DNA from: Piliocolobus tephrosceles
Taxonomy: Eukaryota > Chordata > Mammalia > Primates > Cercopithecidae
Direction: 5' to 3'
DNA: 64,000 bases
NCBI RefSeq assembly: GCF_002776525.5
Contig: NC_045443.1
Location: 53,712,991-53,776,990 of the forward strand
Position numbers and translations under genes: made by a program. This document shows positions 31,901 to 46,900 of the stretch, in pieces. Positions within the stretch are counted from its first letter, which is position 1. Each line of letters opens with the position of its first letter. The notes under the pieces were generated by a model, which saw only the letters and a list, made by a program, of their open reading frames with translations, was not told where the DNA came from and ran no database searches.

Positions 31901-34900
31901 CCAGGTCTTGCTGTGTTATCCAGGCTGGAGTGCAGCAAGCATTCACAGGTACAATCCCACTATTGATCAATGTGAGTTTTGATCAGCTCCATTTCTTTTT
32001 TTTTTTGAGACGGAGTCTCGCACTATTGCCTGGGCTGGAGTGTGGTAGCCAGATCTCAGCTCACTGCAAGCTCCACCTCCCGGGTTTACGCCATTCTCCT
32101 GCCTCAGCTTCCCGAATAGCTGGGACTACAGGCGCCCGCCACCTCGCCCGGCTAGTCTTTTTTGTATTTTTTAGTAGAGACGGGGTTTCACCATGTTAGC
32201 CAGGATGGTCTTGATCTCATGACCTCATGATCCGCCCATCTCGGCCTCCCAAAATGCTGGGATTACAGGCTTGAGCCACCGCGCCCGGCCGATCAGCTCC
32301 ATTTCCGACCAAGGGTCTTGTTTACCCTCTTCAGGCAACCTGGTGGTCCCCGCTTCCTGGGACACCACCATACCGATGCTAACTTAGCATGGCTACCTGA
32401 CTGACATACGGCATTGCAACCCAGAATTGGGCGCAAGCAATTCTCCCACTTCACCCTCCAGCGTAGCTTTTAACTACAATAGGCACACGCTACTGGTCCC
32501 TGGCAAAACAACATTTTTTGAACTGCGACTTTGTATTTTTATGAGGGCATGTAATGAGCACACAAAGAACAGACTAAGCTAAATGGGGTGGCTTACACCT
32601 GTAACCCCAACACTTTGGGCGGCCACGGTGGAAAGACTGGTTGTGTAATCCTTCAGGAGTTCGAGACAGCCTGAGCAATAGTGTATCCTGTATCTGGGGA
32701 AAAAACAAAAAAACAAATTTCCTGGGCGTGGTGGCACATTCCTATAATCCTAGCTATTTGGGAAGCTGAGGTGGGTCGGAGGATCGCTTAAGCCCAGGTG
32801 GAGGCTGCAGTGAGCCATGTTCACATCACTGCACTCTCGCATGAGTGGCATGAGACTATCTTTTAAAAAGAAAAAAAAAAAAAAAAAGATTAGGCCAGTG
32901 TGGTGGCTCATGCCTGTAGTACCAGCACTTTGGGAGGCTGAGGTGGGGAGATCCCTTGAGCCTAGAAGTTCAAGACCAATCTGAGCAACATTGTGATACC
33001 CCTTCTCTACAAAAAATACAAAAATTAGCCAGGTGTCATGGCATGGCCCCTGTAGTCCCAGCTACTTGGGCAACAGAGCAGGGAGGATCACTTGGAGCCT
33101 GGGAAGCTGAGGCTGCAGTGAGCTGAGATCGTGCCACTACACTCTAGCCTGGGTGACAAAGAGAGACCCTGTTTTGAAAGAAAAAAAAAAAAAAAAATCA
33201 CTGAAAATTGTTAAACATACCTTTTGAAAACAAATTTACTAGTAAGAACTATTTTCAGTTGATTAATTTACTTTTTCACCAAGCTTTGTCCCCTCCCATT
33301 TGATAGCTGAGTAATTTATGCAAAGTCTGTCTCTTAAGTGCAAAAGATTCTACACCAGTTAATAACTGATATTCTCATCACACTTTGTATTAAGTTAAAA
33401 CCGAGTAGACAAAAAACATGAACATGAGGCTTTATACTTAGCTGTGAAACAAAAACACAGCAGTATATTCCTTACATCAAATAAATATATCTTTTACTAC
33501 CTACAATAAAAATATCAAACTTTTCAAAAAAGGAAAACGAAACCTACCTTTGCCCTTTCTTTTGTTAACCTTGGCCATGACTGGCCAGATTCTCCTTTTC
33601 GTAAACAACATAAAATTGATCTGTCCGTTCTTTTATGCTTGGAATCCTAAAAACAAAAGGACCATCATACAATTTATCTTTCCAGTATCACTACATGACA
33701 GAAAGTAGCTTGTCATTTCTCACCTTTTTCATTTCTTTACCTAAATTTTCTCTGGACTCTGAAAGAAACATGCCCTTGACTACTAAAAACTTCAAATTAT
33801 CCAATTGCCCCAAACCACTGTAACTTTCATTTTTAAAAAATTTTATTTTTTCCCTTGTATTTCCTACTGAAATAATCTGTACAAAAACAAAGTTTCCAGT
33901 TTAACCTGATACCTTTTTTTTCTTTCCTACACATGGTAAACAGAATAAAACCTTAAAAACTTTAACTAAAAATGATATAACCACAGAATGGTTTAAAGAT
34001 TCTATTCTTGGGCCGGCGTGGTGGCTCAAGCCTGTAATCCCAGCACTTTGGGAGGCCGAAACGGGCGGATCACGAGGTCAGGAGATCGAGACCATCCTGG
34101 TTAACGCGGTGAAACCACGTCTCTACCAGGCAAGGTGGCGGGCGCCTGCAGTCAGAGCAAAACTCCGTCTCAAAAAAAAAAAAAAAAAGATTCTATTCTC
34201 AGATAAAGGAAGCCTCGACCAGGGGCGGAGGCTCGTGCCTGTAATCCCAGCACTTTGGGAGGCCGAGGCAGGCAAACACTTGAGGTCAGGAGTTTCAGAC
34301 CAACCTGACCAACATGGTCTTTACTAAAAACACAAAAATTAGCCAGGTGTGGTGGCATGCACCTGTAATCCCAGCTGCTCCAGAGGCTGAGGCAGGAAAA
34401 TCCCTTGAACCTAGGAGGCAGAGGTTGCAGTGAGCCAGGATGGCACCATTGCACTGTAGCAGTCTCAAAAAACAAAAACAAACAAAAAACAAAACAAACA
34501 GCCTGCGCGGTGGCTCAAGCCTGTAATCCCAGCACTTTGGGAGGCCGAGACGGGCGGATCACCAGGTCAGAAGATCGAGACCATCCTGGCTAACACGGTG
34601 AAACCCCGTCTTTACTAAAAAATACAAAAAAACTAGCCAGGCGAGGTGGCGGGTGCCTGTAGTCCCAGCTACTCGGGAGGCTGAGGCAGGAGAATGGCAT
34701 AAACCCGGGAAGTAGAGCTTGCAGTGAGCTGAGATCCGGCCACTGCACTCCAGCCTGGGCGACAGAGCGAGACTCCCTCTCAAAAAACAAACAAAACCGG
34801 CCGGGCGCGGTGGCTCAAGCCTGTAATCCCAGCACTTTGGGAGGCCGAGACGGGTGGATCACGAGGTCAGGAGATCGAGATCATCCTGGCTAACACGGTG

Positions 34901-37900
34901 AAACCCCGTCTCTACTAAAAATACAAAAAACTAGCCGGGTGAGTTGGCGGGCGCCTGTAGTCCCAGCTACTCGGGAGGCTGAGGCTGGAGAATGGCGTAA
35001 ACCCGGGAGGTGGAGCTTGCAGTGAGCTGAGATCCGGCCACTGCACTCCAGTCCAGGCAAAAGAGCGAGACTCTGCCTCAAAAAAAAACAAAAACAAAAA
35101 CAAAAACAAAACCACAAAAAACAAACAAACAAAATAAACAAAAAAAGATAAGACAAGCCTCAAGGATACTTCTCTAAGCCCAAACAGTGATAGCAAAAAC
35201 AAAAAGTATGCAGAAACCAATTTTGGAGGAAATATTCTACAAAATGTAAATATACATAGTCTGCCTCACTATTAAGAAAAACAGAGCTAATGCTTATTGC
35301 TAAAAAGAATACTTGGTATGTCTGTTTCCTCACAACTTAAATCTGGATTAAAGCACCAAGACTACTTACATTTGGATCAATACAGTGAAAAAGATCAATT
35401 TCATTTAAATGCTTAAAATTATCACTTCCTCCGAGACAACTGTATAAAATAATAAAGAAAGAATTAAGCCTCTTCAAAGAGACAAAGATTAATAATATCG
35501 TCAATGAAAAGACAAGCCAAAGTTATTCAGCTGTGTGAATGACTATTTTACATCACTGGATAAAAAGCTTAACTTACCTGAATGTAAGTTTGGATTTTTC
35601 AAAATTTACATTAACATCCTTACTGTCTTCAACACAAAATTCAATGAAGACATAGTCCCTTCGATCGTACCACTTTGCAGAAGCAGGCTGCCTACAAAAG
35701 GATAAAGTAGGGAAAGTCAAGCTGGAATTCATTAATTAAACATTTACATACTAACCTTCGACACCATTATAGCATTATTTCCGGGCAGTTCATTACAATT
35801 TTACACAAAAACTACATTTTTACCCTAACAGCTACATTCCAAGTTAAACCCTAAGGGTCTAGAAAGATTTAGTTTCAGAATGATTCCTATTTCATAGTAG
35901 GAAGGATTTAAAAACGAAACAATGCTTAGCAGTGTTAGCCGTTTATCTAGGCCTATCAAAAATTATGTTACTTGGCTGGGTGCAGTGGCTCACACCTGTA
36001 ATTCCAGCACTTTGGGAGGCCAAGGCAGGTGGATCACTTGAGGCCAGGAGAGCTAGAGACCAGCCTGGCCAGCATAGCACAACCCCGACTCTACTAAAAA
36101 TACAAAAAAAAAAAAAAAAAAAAATTGGCTGGGCATGGTGATGCGGCCTGTAGTCCCAGATACTTGAGGGTTGGGACTAAGGCACAAGAATAACTTGAAT
36201 CCGGGAGGTGGAGGTTGCAGTGAGCTGAGATCATGCCACTGCATTCCCGACTGGGCAACAGAGACTCTTATCTCAAAACAACAACAAAAAAAATTGGTAC
36301 ATCAGAGCTTTACTTTTTAAGTTCACTCAAACCAGGAGAATGAATCTCCTTTCCTCAAATTAAACAATCTAGAATGTTATCAGTTTCCTCAAAATTAATA
36401 CACTGAGGCCAGGCGTGGTGGCTCAAGCCTGTAATCCCAGCACTTTGGGAGGCCGAGGAGGGTGGATCACGAGGTCAGGAGATCGAGACCATCCCGGCTA
36501 ACATAGTGAAACCCCGTCTCTACTAAAAAATACAGAAAATTAGCTGGGCGAGGTGGCGGGTGCCTGTAGTCCCAGCTACTCGGGAGGCTGAGGCAAGAGA
36601 ATGGTGTGAACCCAGGAGGCGGAGTTTGCAGTGAGCCGAGATCCCACCACTGCATTCCAGCCTGGACAACAAGAATGAAACTCCGTCTCAAAACAAAACA
36701 CAGAAACTGCAGACCAGGCGCAGTGACTCAAGGCTGTAATCCCAGCACTTTGTGAGGCCAAGGCTGGTGGATCACCTGACGCTGGGAGTTTGAGACCTGC
36801 TTGACCAACATGGAGAAACCCCATCTCTACTAAAAACACAAAATGAGCCAGGCGAGGTGGCGCATGCCTGTAATACCAGCTATTTGGGAGCTGAGATAGG
36901 AGAATCCCTTGAACCTGTGAGGCGGAGGTTGCGGTGAGCCGAGATCAAGCCATTGCACTCCAGTCTGGACAGTAAGAGCAAAAACTGCGTCCAAAAAACC
37001 CCCCAAAAAACAAAAACAAAAAACAAAACACAACTACAAATGGGGGGCCGGGCATGGTGACTCACACCTGTAATCCCAGCACTTTGGGAGGTCGGGGTGG
37101 ATGCATTACTTGAGTTCAGGAGTTTCCTGGCAAGACCCCATCTCTACAAAAAATAACCTGGGTGTGGTAGCATGTATCTGTGGTTCCAGCTATCATGGAG
37201 ACTGAGGTGGGAGAATCACCTGAGCCTATGAAGTCAAGGCTGTGTAAGCTGAGATCATGCCACAGCACTCCAGCCTGAATGACAGAGCAAGAACTGGTCT
37301 CAAAAAAACAAAAACAAAAAATACGAAAACAAAAAATCCCCAAAAACTACAAGTGGGTGGAGGGTACCCTACACTTATCCTGAATCAGGAATAAACATAC
37401 ACATATTCCCTCATTTGAAAGGAGAACTGTGCCAGGCGTGGTGGCTCACGCCTGTAATCCCTGCACTTCGGGAGGCCGAAGCTGGAGGATCACCTGAGGT
37501 CAGAAGTTCGAGACCAGCCTGACCAACACGGTGAAACCCCATCTCTACTTAACAAAAAAAAAGAAAAAAGAAAAAAAAATTGCTAGGCCTCATAACACAT
37601 GCCTGTAATCCCAACTACTTGGGAGGCTAAGGCAAGATAATCGCTTGAACCTGGGAAGCAGGGGTTGCAGTGAGGCGAGATCATGCCATTGCAATCCAGC
37701 CAGGGCAACAAGAGTGAAACTCCGTCAAGAGAGACAGACAGACAAAAAAGGAAGCAAGGGAAGGGAGAAGGGAGGGAGGGAGGGAAGAAGAGGGGGAAGA
37801 GGGAAGAAGGGGGGGAAGAGGGAGGGAGGAAGGAAGACTGCGTTGGTTGCAGTGACTCACACCTATAATCCCAACACTTTGAGAGACTGAGGTGGGCAGA

Positions 37901-40900
37901 CTGCTTGAGGCCAAGTTTCTGACCAGCCTGGCCAATACGGCAAAACCCCATCTCTACTAAAAATGTAAAAACATTAGCTAGGTGTGGTGGCACATGCCTG
38001 TAGTCTCACCTACTCATTGTGAGGCTGAGGCAGGAGGATCACCTGAACCTAGGAAATGAAGATTGCAGTGAGCTCTGATGGTGCCACTGCACTCCAGCCT
38101 GGGCAACAGGGCAAGATTTTCTCAAAAATAAATAAATAAGCAAACAAACAAAACAAAAATGGAAAGTCAACGTTTATGAAGTCTCCTTTTGCCTTACACC
38201 ATCTCTGTTTCTCCTATTAACAAATGGAGAGGGGGCTGGGCGCGGTGGACCACGCCCGTAATCCCAGCACTTTGGGAGGCCAAGGTGGGTGGATCACCTG
38301 AGGTCAGGAGTTCAAGACCAGCCTTGCCAACATGGTGAAACCTTGTCTCTACTAAAAATACAAATATTAGCCAGGCATGGTGGCGGGCGCCTGTAATTCC
38401 AGCTACTCGGGAGGCTAAGGCAGAAGAATCGCTTTAATCCGAGAGGCGGAGGTTGCGGTGAGCTGAGACCACACCACCATTCTCCAGCCTGGGTGACAGA
38501 GTGAGACTCTGTCTAAACAAACAAACCCAAAACATATGGTGAAGGGGCTGAGTTGAGCTTTAACTCTAGCTTCTGAACTAATTATACTGCATTTATCTCT
38601 AGCCTTTCTGCTAACACTGGCTAAACTCATAACCACTGTGTAAGACTGTTAATTCACTTTAATAATAATATACCTACAGATGCAAAACTTTCCACCTCTG
38701 CATACATTATGTAAATAATCTACTACTTAAAGTAAAACAATAAACCCCACAGGTGGACATTTGTGCCTTTTTTTGAGGCTGTCTCGCTCTGTTGCCTAGG
38801 GTGGGGTGCAGCAGTGGCACATCTCGGCTCACTGCAGCCTCCGCCTCTTGGGTTCAAGCAATTCTTGTGCCTCAGCCTTCCAACTAGCTGGGATTACAGG
38901 TGCGCCACCATGCCCAACTAATTTTTTATCTTTAGTAGAGACAGGGTTTTGCCATGTTGGCATGGTTGGTTTGAACTCCTGGCCTCCAGTGATCTGCCAG
39001 CCCTGGGCTCCCCAAAATGCTGGGATTAGATGTGAGCCATCACTCCTGGTCTCCATGCTTCTCTTTCTAAGTCAGGGTCTTGCTCTGTGGCTCAGGCTGG
39101 AGTGCAGTGGTACAACCCTGCTCACTATAACCCCAAACTCCTTGTCTCCAGCAATTCTCCCACCTCAGTATCCCAGCTAGCTAGGACTACAAGCATGTGT
39201 CACCATGGCCAGTGAATTTTTTCTTTTTGGCAGAGATGTAGTCTCCCAGTGTTGCCCAGGCTGGTCTTGAATTCCTGGCCCAAAACGATACTCTCACCTT
39301 GGCATCCTAAAATGCTGGGATTTCAGGCAAGAGGCACAGTGCCCAGCCTATTCCATGCTGATCTGACGAGCATTTCTCAGCTCAATAGAAGGGCTATATA
39401 CACCAATCGAAGCAATTAAATTTTGCATAACCTAAAATCCCCTATAGTCCTGTCTGAAAGGTCTCTTTGTCAGCCTTAAAAGGACAGAGACCATAGTTGT
39501 TCCTAAATACCATAATTTTAATGTTAGTATCTGGTGAGTTTTAACACTAATTTATAAAACACTGCAAGCACCCCACTATAAAAAATTGATGCACCAGGGA
39601 AGCTAGATGGAAACGATTTGCTAGGAAAAATGCCTCAGTTATTTTAATCCATTTGATAGTTTCACTATGTGCAATGTACGTTTTATTAAAAAAGACAGAA
39701 CAGGCTGGGTGTGGCGGCTCACGCCTGTAATTCCAGCACTTTGGGAGGCCGAGGCAGGTGGATCACCTGAGGTCAGGAGTTCGAGACCAGCCTGGCTAAC
39801 ATGGTGAAAACCTGACTCTACTAAAAAAAAATACAAAAATTAGCCGGGCTTGGTGGCGGGCGCCTGTAATCCCAGCTACTCAGGGGACTGAGACAAGAGA
39901 ACTGCTTGAACCCAGGAGGCAGAAGCTGCAGTGAGCCGAGATCATGCCACTGCAATCCAACCTGGGCGACAGAGCCAGACTCCGTCTCAAAAATAAATAA
40001 AACAAAAAATACCTATTTGTAATATGTAAGGAATGAGACATCAAAGTTCTACTATGGAAAGAAAAAAAGTAGTTTCGGAGTTCATAAACAGTTTTTCCTT
40101 CTTAGGTATCAAACACCCTGCCTATAAATGTCTGACGCCAAGCTCTCTGTCTCACACATACTCATTGCTCAGGGAAACCGTAAGATATTTCAGATCTTCT
40201 GTAATCAGCTGTAGTACTACAAAACTTTCTGAAAAAGTGATCTGAATAAACCTGCTAGTCCTGTGGCTACCAATCATGTGCCAAGATATATCAGGGCCTC
40301 ATGGAGCAACTCACAACTACCTTGGGATATTTTAAATTTCAGAATAATTCAGTGATACTCAACAATAGCCAAGACACCAAGCAAATTATTAGTTTGAGGT
40401 TGTTCAGTTTCAATGAGCTTGTACTGCAAACCCCTCCGTTAAGTTTCATCTTCTCAAAACTGAATTTCTGGTGGTTGCTGTAATTAAAAAACAAACGAAC
40501 AAACAAAAAAAACACAGGTACTCGTACCCACCTCACCAAACAAACAAACAAAAAACCACCAATGGGGAACAAGAAGTGAGATGACAGAACTCATTTCAAG
40601 GTTTGAGAAGTTATATAGTATCCAAAAGCCATACACATTCCATTAATAGCTATGGTTATATAAGAAACTATATATATTTTTCTTTCCAACAGTGTACATT
40701 AGTTTTTCCAATAGCTACTATGCTGTTAAGACAATATACTTATGTTGCTTTGATACAACTATGTCATCAAAGGAACTGCTAGTTACTCCTTTGGCCTAAG
40801 AGCACAACTCCTCAGACACCAAGGGCACTATACACCAGGAAAGTTTGTGAACCTCTGTGCTATAGTTAGTTAGTTCCTTCATGTGGTGATTTCCACTCTA

Positions 40901-43900
40901 AGACACAAAGGTGAAAGCTATTCAACGTAATGTTTTATCGAAAACTTAGCACTTTTTTTTTGAGAAGGAGTCCCACTCTGTCACCCAGGCTAGAGTGCAC
41001 TGGCATGAAATGGCTCACTGCAACCTCTGCCTCCTGTGTTCAAGTGATTCTCTCGCCTCAGTCGTCCAAGTAGCTGGGATCACAGGTGTGCGCCACCACA
41101 CCCAGCTAATTTTTACATTTTTAGTAGAGATGAGATTTCACCATGTTGGTTGGCCAGGCTGGTCTCGAACTCCTGACATCAGGTGACCTGCCCACCTCAG
41201 CCTCCCAAAGTGCTGAGATTATTGCCGTGAGCCACCGCACCCGGCCAGCACTTTTTTTGAGACGGAGTCTCGCTCTGTCACCCGGGCTGGAGTGCAGTGG
41301 CCGGATCTCAGCTCACTGCAAGCTCCGCTTCAAGGGTTTACGCCATTCTCCTGCCTCAGCCTCCTGAGTAGCTGGGACTACAGGCGCCTGCCACCTCGCC
41401 CGGCTAGTTTTTTTTTGTATTTTTTAGTAGAGACGGGGTTTCACCATGTTAGCCAGGATGGTCTCGATCACCTGACCTCGTGATCCACCCGTCTCGGCCT
41501 CCCAAAGTGCTGGGATTACAAGCTTGAGCCACTGCGCCCGGCCTTTTTTTTTTTTTTTTGAGTCAGAATCTCACTCTGTCATCCAGGCTGCAGTGGGCAC
41601 GATCTCAGCTCACTGCAACCTTCACCACTGGGTTCAAGGATTCTTGTGCCTCAGCCTCCCAAGTAGCTGGGACTACAGGAGCGCGCCACCATGCCTGGCT
41701 AATTTTTGTATTTTTAGTAGAGATAGGGTTTCACCGTGTTGTCCAGGCCGGTCTTGGAACTCCTGACTTCAAGTGATTCACCTGCCGTGGCCTCCCAAAG
41801 TACTGGGATTATAGGCATGAACCACCATGCATACCCACTTAGCACTTCTCTATCAACCAACTCTTGTGACTTTCCACATTCCATCTTTTGAGCCCTCTTT
41901 TTAAAAAAAATTGATTCCTTGCTTTCGTTTTAGACCCTGAAGCATTCTTCTAACATCCCCAAGAGCCAAAATAATTTTTCTTTGTTCAAGACTGACTCAA
42001 GGTCAAATACCACTCACTCATTGCCTCCATAACAAATTTTAGATTCTCAGGATTCCATTATCATATTGTCAAGTATGCAGAACCTAGATTATATAATAAA
42101 ACAAACTGGAAATACAGACATGGTTATTTATTTTGCAATAAAAGGACTGCCGGATAAATTACCGTCCCTTTTTGTGAAGTGAAAAAAAATGAGGCTTCTG
42201 TCAGAAATGCTGGGTTCCAATCCTATTTTGGCCTTTTTTTTTTTTGAGACACAGCCTCACTCTGCTGCTCAGGCTGGAGTGCAGTGGCGTGATCTTGGCT
42301 CACAGCAACCTCCGCCCTCCACCTCCTGGGCTCAAGCAATTCTCCTGCCTCAGCCTCCCAAGCAGCTGGGACTACAGGCGCGTGCCGCCACCCCCGACTG
42401 ATTTTTGTTTTTTTTTTTTGAGATGGAGTTTCACACTTGTTGCCCAGGCTGGACTGCAATGGCACAATCTCTACACATGGCAACCTCCCCCTCCTGGGTC
42501 CAAGCGATTCTCCTGCCTCAGCCTCCCGAGTAGCTGGGATTACAGGCACCTGCCACCATGCCCAACTAATTTTTGTATTTTTAGGAGAGACAGGGTTTCA
42601 CCATGTTGGCCAGGCTAGTCTCGAACTCCTGACCACAAGTGACCTGCCCACCTTGGCCTCCAAAAGTGCTGGGATTACATGTGTGAGCAACCGTTACCAG
42701 GTGACATAAACACTTTTCACCAAATGAAGTATGGATTCATGTGAAAGAGCACCTGAGGCACAGAAAAGCCGCAACAGCACATTTTATTCAGTTTCAGAAT
42801 AAAAAATAGAAGAGCATATTGCTGAAGATGAAGTTAAAGTATCAACGAGCAAGTGCCTCCAATTCCAGCACTCCGGGAGGCCGAGAAGGGAAGATTGCTT
42901 GAGCCCAAGAGTTCGAGACAAGACAAGCCTAGGCAACATTGTGAGACCCCCGTCTCTAAAAAAAAAAATAAAGTTAGCTGGGTGTGGTGGTGCACACCTG
43001 TAGTCCCAGCTACTGAGAGGCCAAGGCACGAGGATGGCTTGATCCCGAGAGTTTGAGGCTGCAGACAGTGATGACACCACTGCATTCCAGCCTGGGCAAA
43101 ACAGTGAGACAGCGTCTCATAAAAGAAGAAATATTCCTGGAAAACTGCAAGTTCAAAGGTATACTAAGGATTGGGTGCAGCAGCTCACACCTGTAAACCC
43201 AGCACTCTGGGAGGAAGATCACTTGAGCCTAGAAGTTTGACACCAACCTGGGCAACACAGTAAGACCCCGTCTCTATTTAAAAAAAAAAAAAAAAAAGGC
43301 CAGGCGTGGTGGCTCACACTTGTAATCCTAGCACTTTGGTAGGCCAAGGCAGAAGGATTGCCTGAGCTCAGGAGTTTGAGACCAGCCTGGGCAACAGGGT
43401 GAAACCCCGTTCCTATTAAAATACAAAAAATTAGCTGGGCATAGTGGCACATGCCTGTAGTCCCAGCTACTCAGGAGTCTGAGGAAGGAGAATCGCTTGA
43501 ACCCAGGAGGCGGAGACTGCAGCAAGCCAAGATTGCGCCACTGCACTCCAGCCTGGGCAACAGAATGAGACTCCCTCTCCAAAAAAAGAAAAAAATTTTA
43601 CAAGGGTATACAGAGGAAGCAGCCTCATTCTAGAATCTATCATTGCCGGCTGGGGCAGTGGCTCACGCCTGTAACCCCAGCACTGTGGGAGGTCGAGGCG
43701 GGTGGATCATGAGGTCAGGAGTTCAAGACCAGCCTGGCCAAGATGGTGAAACCCCATCTCTACTAAAAATACATAAAAGTAGGCTAGATGCGGTGGCTCA
43801 CAGGCCTGTAATCCCAGCACTTTGTGAGGCCAAGGCGGGTGGATCACCTGAGGTCAGGAGCTTGAGACCAGCCTGACCAACATGGAGAAATCCCATTTCT

Positions 43901-46900
43901 ACTAAAAATACAAAATTAGCCGGGCATGGTGGCACACGCCTGTGATCCCAGCTACCTGGGAGACTGAGGCAGGAGAATCACTTTAACCTGGGAGGCGGAG
44001 GTTGTGGTGAGCCAAGATCTTGCCATTGCACTTCAGCCTGGGCAACAAGAGAGAAACTCTGTCTAAAAAAAAAAAAAAAAAATTAGCCAGGCATGGCGGC
44101 AGGCGCCTGTAATTCCAGCTACTCAGGAGGCTGAGGCAGAGAATTGCTTGAACCCGGGAGGCGGAGATTGCAGTGAGCCGAGAGAGCCAGTGCACTCCAG
44201 CCTGGGCGACAGAGCAAGACTCCGTCTCAAAAAACAAACCAAAACCAAAAACTATCACTGCCAATTCATACATTTAATAGTAAAAAGTACAATACACTAT
44301 TTCCATAGCAAAATATGCTATTTTTTGAACTCACATCAATGATCTTAGGTGTTTAACAACTAGATTGATTCTGAACAGTTGATATTTACAACCTTTTTTT
44401 TTTTTCCTGAAAAGAAACAATCACTAACCACAAGACCCAAAAATGATATAGCTTGTAGAAGATTTTTAAACTGAGAAAATCCAATTAGGGGCCGGGCGCA
44501 GTGGCTCAAGCCTGTAATCCCAGCACTTTGGGAGGCCGAGACAGGCGGATCACGAGGTCAGGAGATCGAGACCATCCTGGCTAACCCTGTGAAACCCCGT
44601 CTCTACTAAAGAAATACAAAAAACTAGCCGGGCGAGGTGGCGGGCGCCTGTAGTCCCAGCTACTCAGGAGGCTGAGGCAGGAGAATGGCGTAAACCCAGG
44701 AGGTGGAGCTTGCAGTGAGCTGAGATCCGGCCGCTGCACTCCAGCCTGGGCCACAGAGCAAGACTCTGCCTCAAAAAAAAAAAAAGAAAAAGAAAATCCA
44801 ATTAGGTAGGAGAATCTTAATTTAGCAATAAAACACTGGCTTGCACTCAAGAGATTTTTCACTTCCAGTTTGTACTGCCTTCTAGTTAAAGTCTAACTGA
44901 AGACAGGAAGAAAAATTAAAAATCCAGTTGCCAGGTTACAGTGCACAGGAAATCAATACTGAACAAAGGCCACCCACCATCAGAAAGTTATAGAAATTAA
45001 CAATATAGCATATGTTCAATCTGACAATTTGTTTTGCAGGCTGAAGATGGACAATTTTATTTTGGGGATTCATTCCTACACAGCTGAGGGAAATTAAGAT
45101 TTTTACCAAAATCAGAGATTCAAGTTGCTGGACAACTTCCTAATTACATACAAGACATTAAACAGGAAAACAATAACTTAAAATATCTGTAAAGTAAATA
45201 GAACGTTTTACTTTTCATCTGTTTTTAATTGGTCCAACGACAATGATTCAAAAAATGTGAAGTAGCACCCTCTGGCAAGGTTAAGCGGAAAATCTTAAGT
45301 GGGGGAAGGTCCTAAAATCCCAGCCTTCTCCAAGATAGGTTGAAAATTAAGAGCTTTTATGTAAACTATCAAACCTTTATAACCTAGGATTTAAAGAAAT
45401 GTAACTACGAAATCACTGAAGAACAAATGGGTAAATCAAATGAGAAAACACACTCCCAAACCCTTAAGGCACCCAGTATAAATGTATCTCTCCCCAGAGC
45501 TTAAAAAATATTTTTCTTATTAGCCAGGCACGGTGGTGCTTGCCTGCAGTCCCAGATACTCGGGACACTGAGGCAAGGAGGATCGCTTGAGCCCAGGAGG
45601 CACCAGTTGCAGTGAGCTGAGATCGCGCCACTGCACTCCAGTCTAGGAAACAGATCAAGATCCTGTCTCAAAAAAAAAAAAAAAAAACACACTTTTAAAA
45701 CCAGTTATCAACGAAATAAGCCCTTACCAGCCAGATTCTTCTTAAGACTGGATGACGACCCATTAAAAGCTTCTTCCACCTCAAATAACTGACTTACAAC
45801 TTTTATTTTATAATTTAAGTCTTTAGCTTGGTAAGAGTCCCTGAAGAATTTACTAAATGGAATATATTGAATATTTTAAAAATAATATTTTAGCTGGTCT
45901 CTTCAAAACACTTGTTTTCCCTCCCAACACTGCCTGTGGCATCGGATCACTCGTTTTGAAGGTAGTTTTAGCTTTTTTTTTTTTTTTTGAGACAGTCTAG
46001 CTGTGTGGCCCAGGCTGGAGTGCAGAGGCGCGATCCCCCCTGCAAGCTCCACCTCTCCGGTTCACACCATTCTCCTGCCTCAGCCTCCCAAGCAGTTGGG
46101 ACCACAGGCGCCTGCGACCACGCATGACTAATTTTTTGTATTTTTAGTAATGACGGGGTTTCACCGTGTTAGCCAGGATGGTCTCGATCTCACGACCTCG
46201 TGATCCGCCCGCATTGGCCTCCCAAAGTGCTGGGATTACAGGCGTGGGCCACAGCGCCCGGCATGAAGGTAGCATTTTTTTTTTAACTAGAAAGGCTGCT
46301 TTTTGGAATCGTCTCTCTACTGCTACACTTACTTTTTTGAGACGGAGTCTCCCTCTATTGCCCAGGCTGGAGTACAGTGGCGCAATCTCGGCTCACTGAA
46401 ACCTTCGACTCCTGGGTTCAAGCGATTCTCCTGCCTCAGCCTCCCGAGTAGCTGGGACTACAGGAGTGCACCACCACGCCCGGCTAGTTTTTGTCTTTTT
46501 AGTAGAAACAGGGTTTCACCATATTGGCCAAGCTGGTCTCTTAACTCCTGACCTCGTGATCCACCTGCCTCAGCCTCCCAAGTATTGGGATTACAGGCGT
46601 GAGCCACCACGCCCGGCCTTACACTTTTCACCCAAGTTTTTAAATCTACTTTCCTAACTTAGCCGTTCCTTACCTATTTAAATCTCTCATGTGGCCTCCA
46701 GAAAGTGCTTCTGCTTCGAGCCCATTTTAAACATTTTTCACGAAAAGATATGTTGTTTGGCTCTATTATTAAAAGCTGCTTAATGCCTTATCTTTTTTTT
46801 TTTTTTTTTTTTTTTCCGAGACGGAGTCTCGCTCTGTCACCCAGGCTGGAGTACAGTGACCGGATCTCAGCTCACTGCAAGCTCCACCTCCCGGGTTTAC

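Noticed and set aside
37583..37993. Minus-strand 136-codon frame rich in Ser/Pro
   Set aside because: Alu plus the complement of a purine microsatellite.
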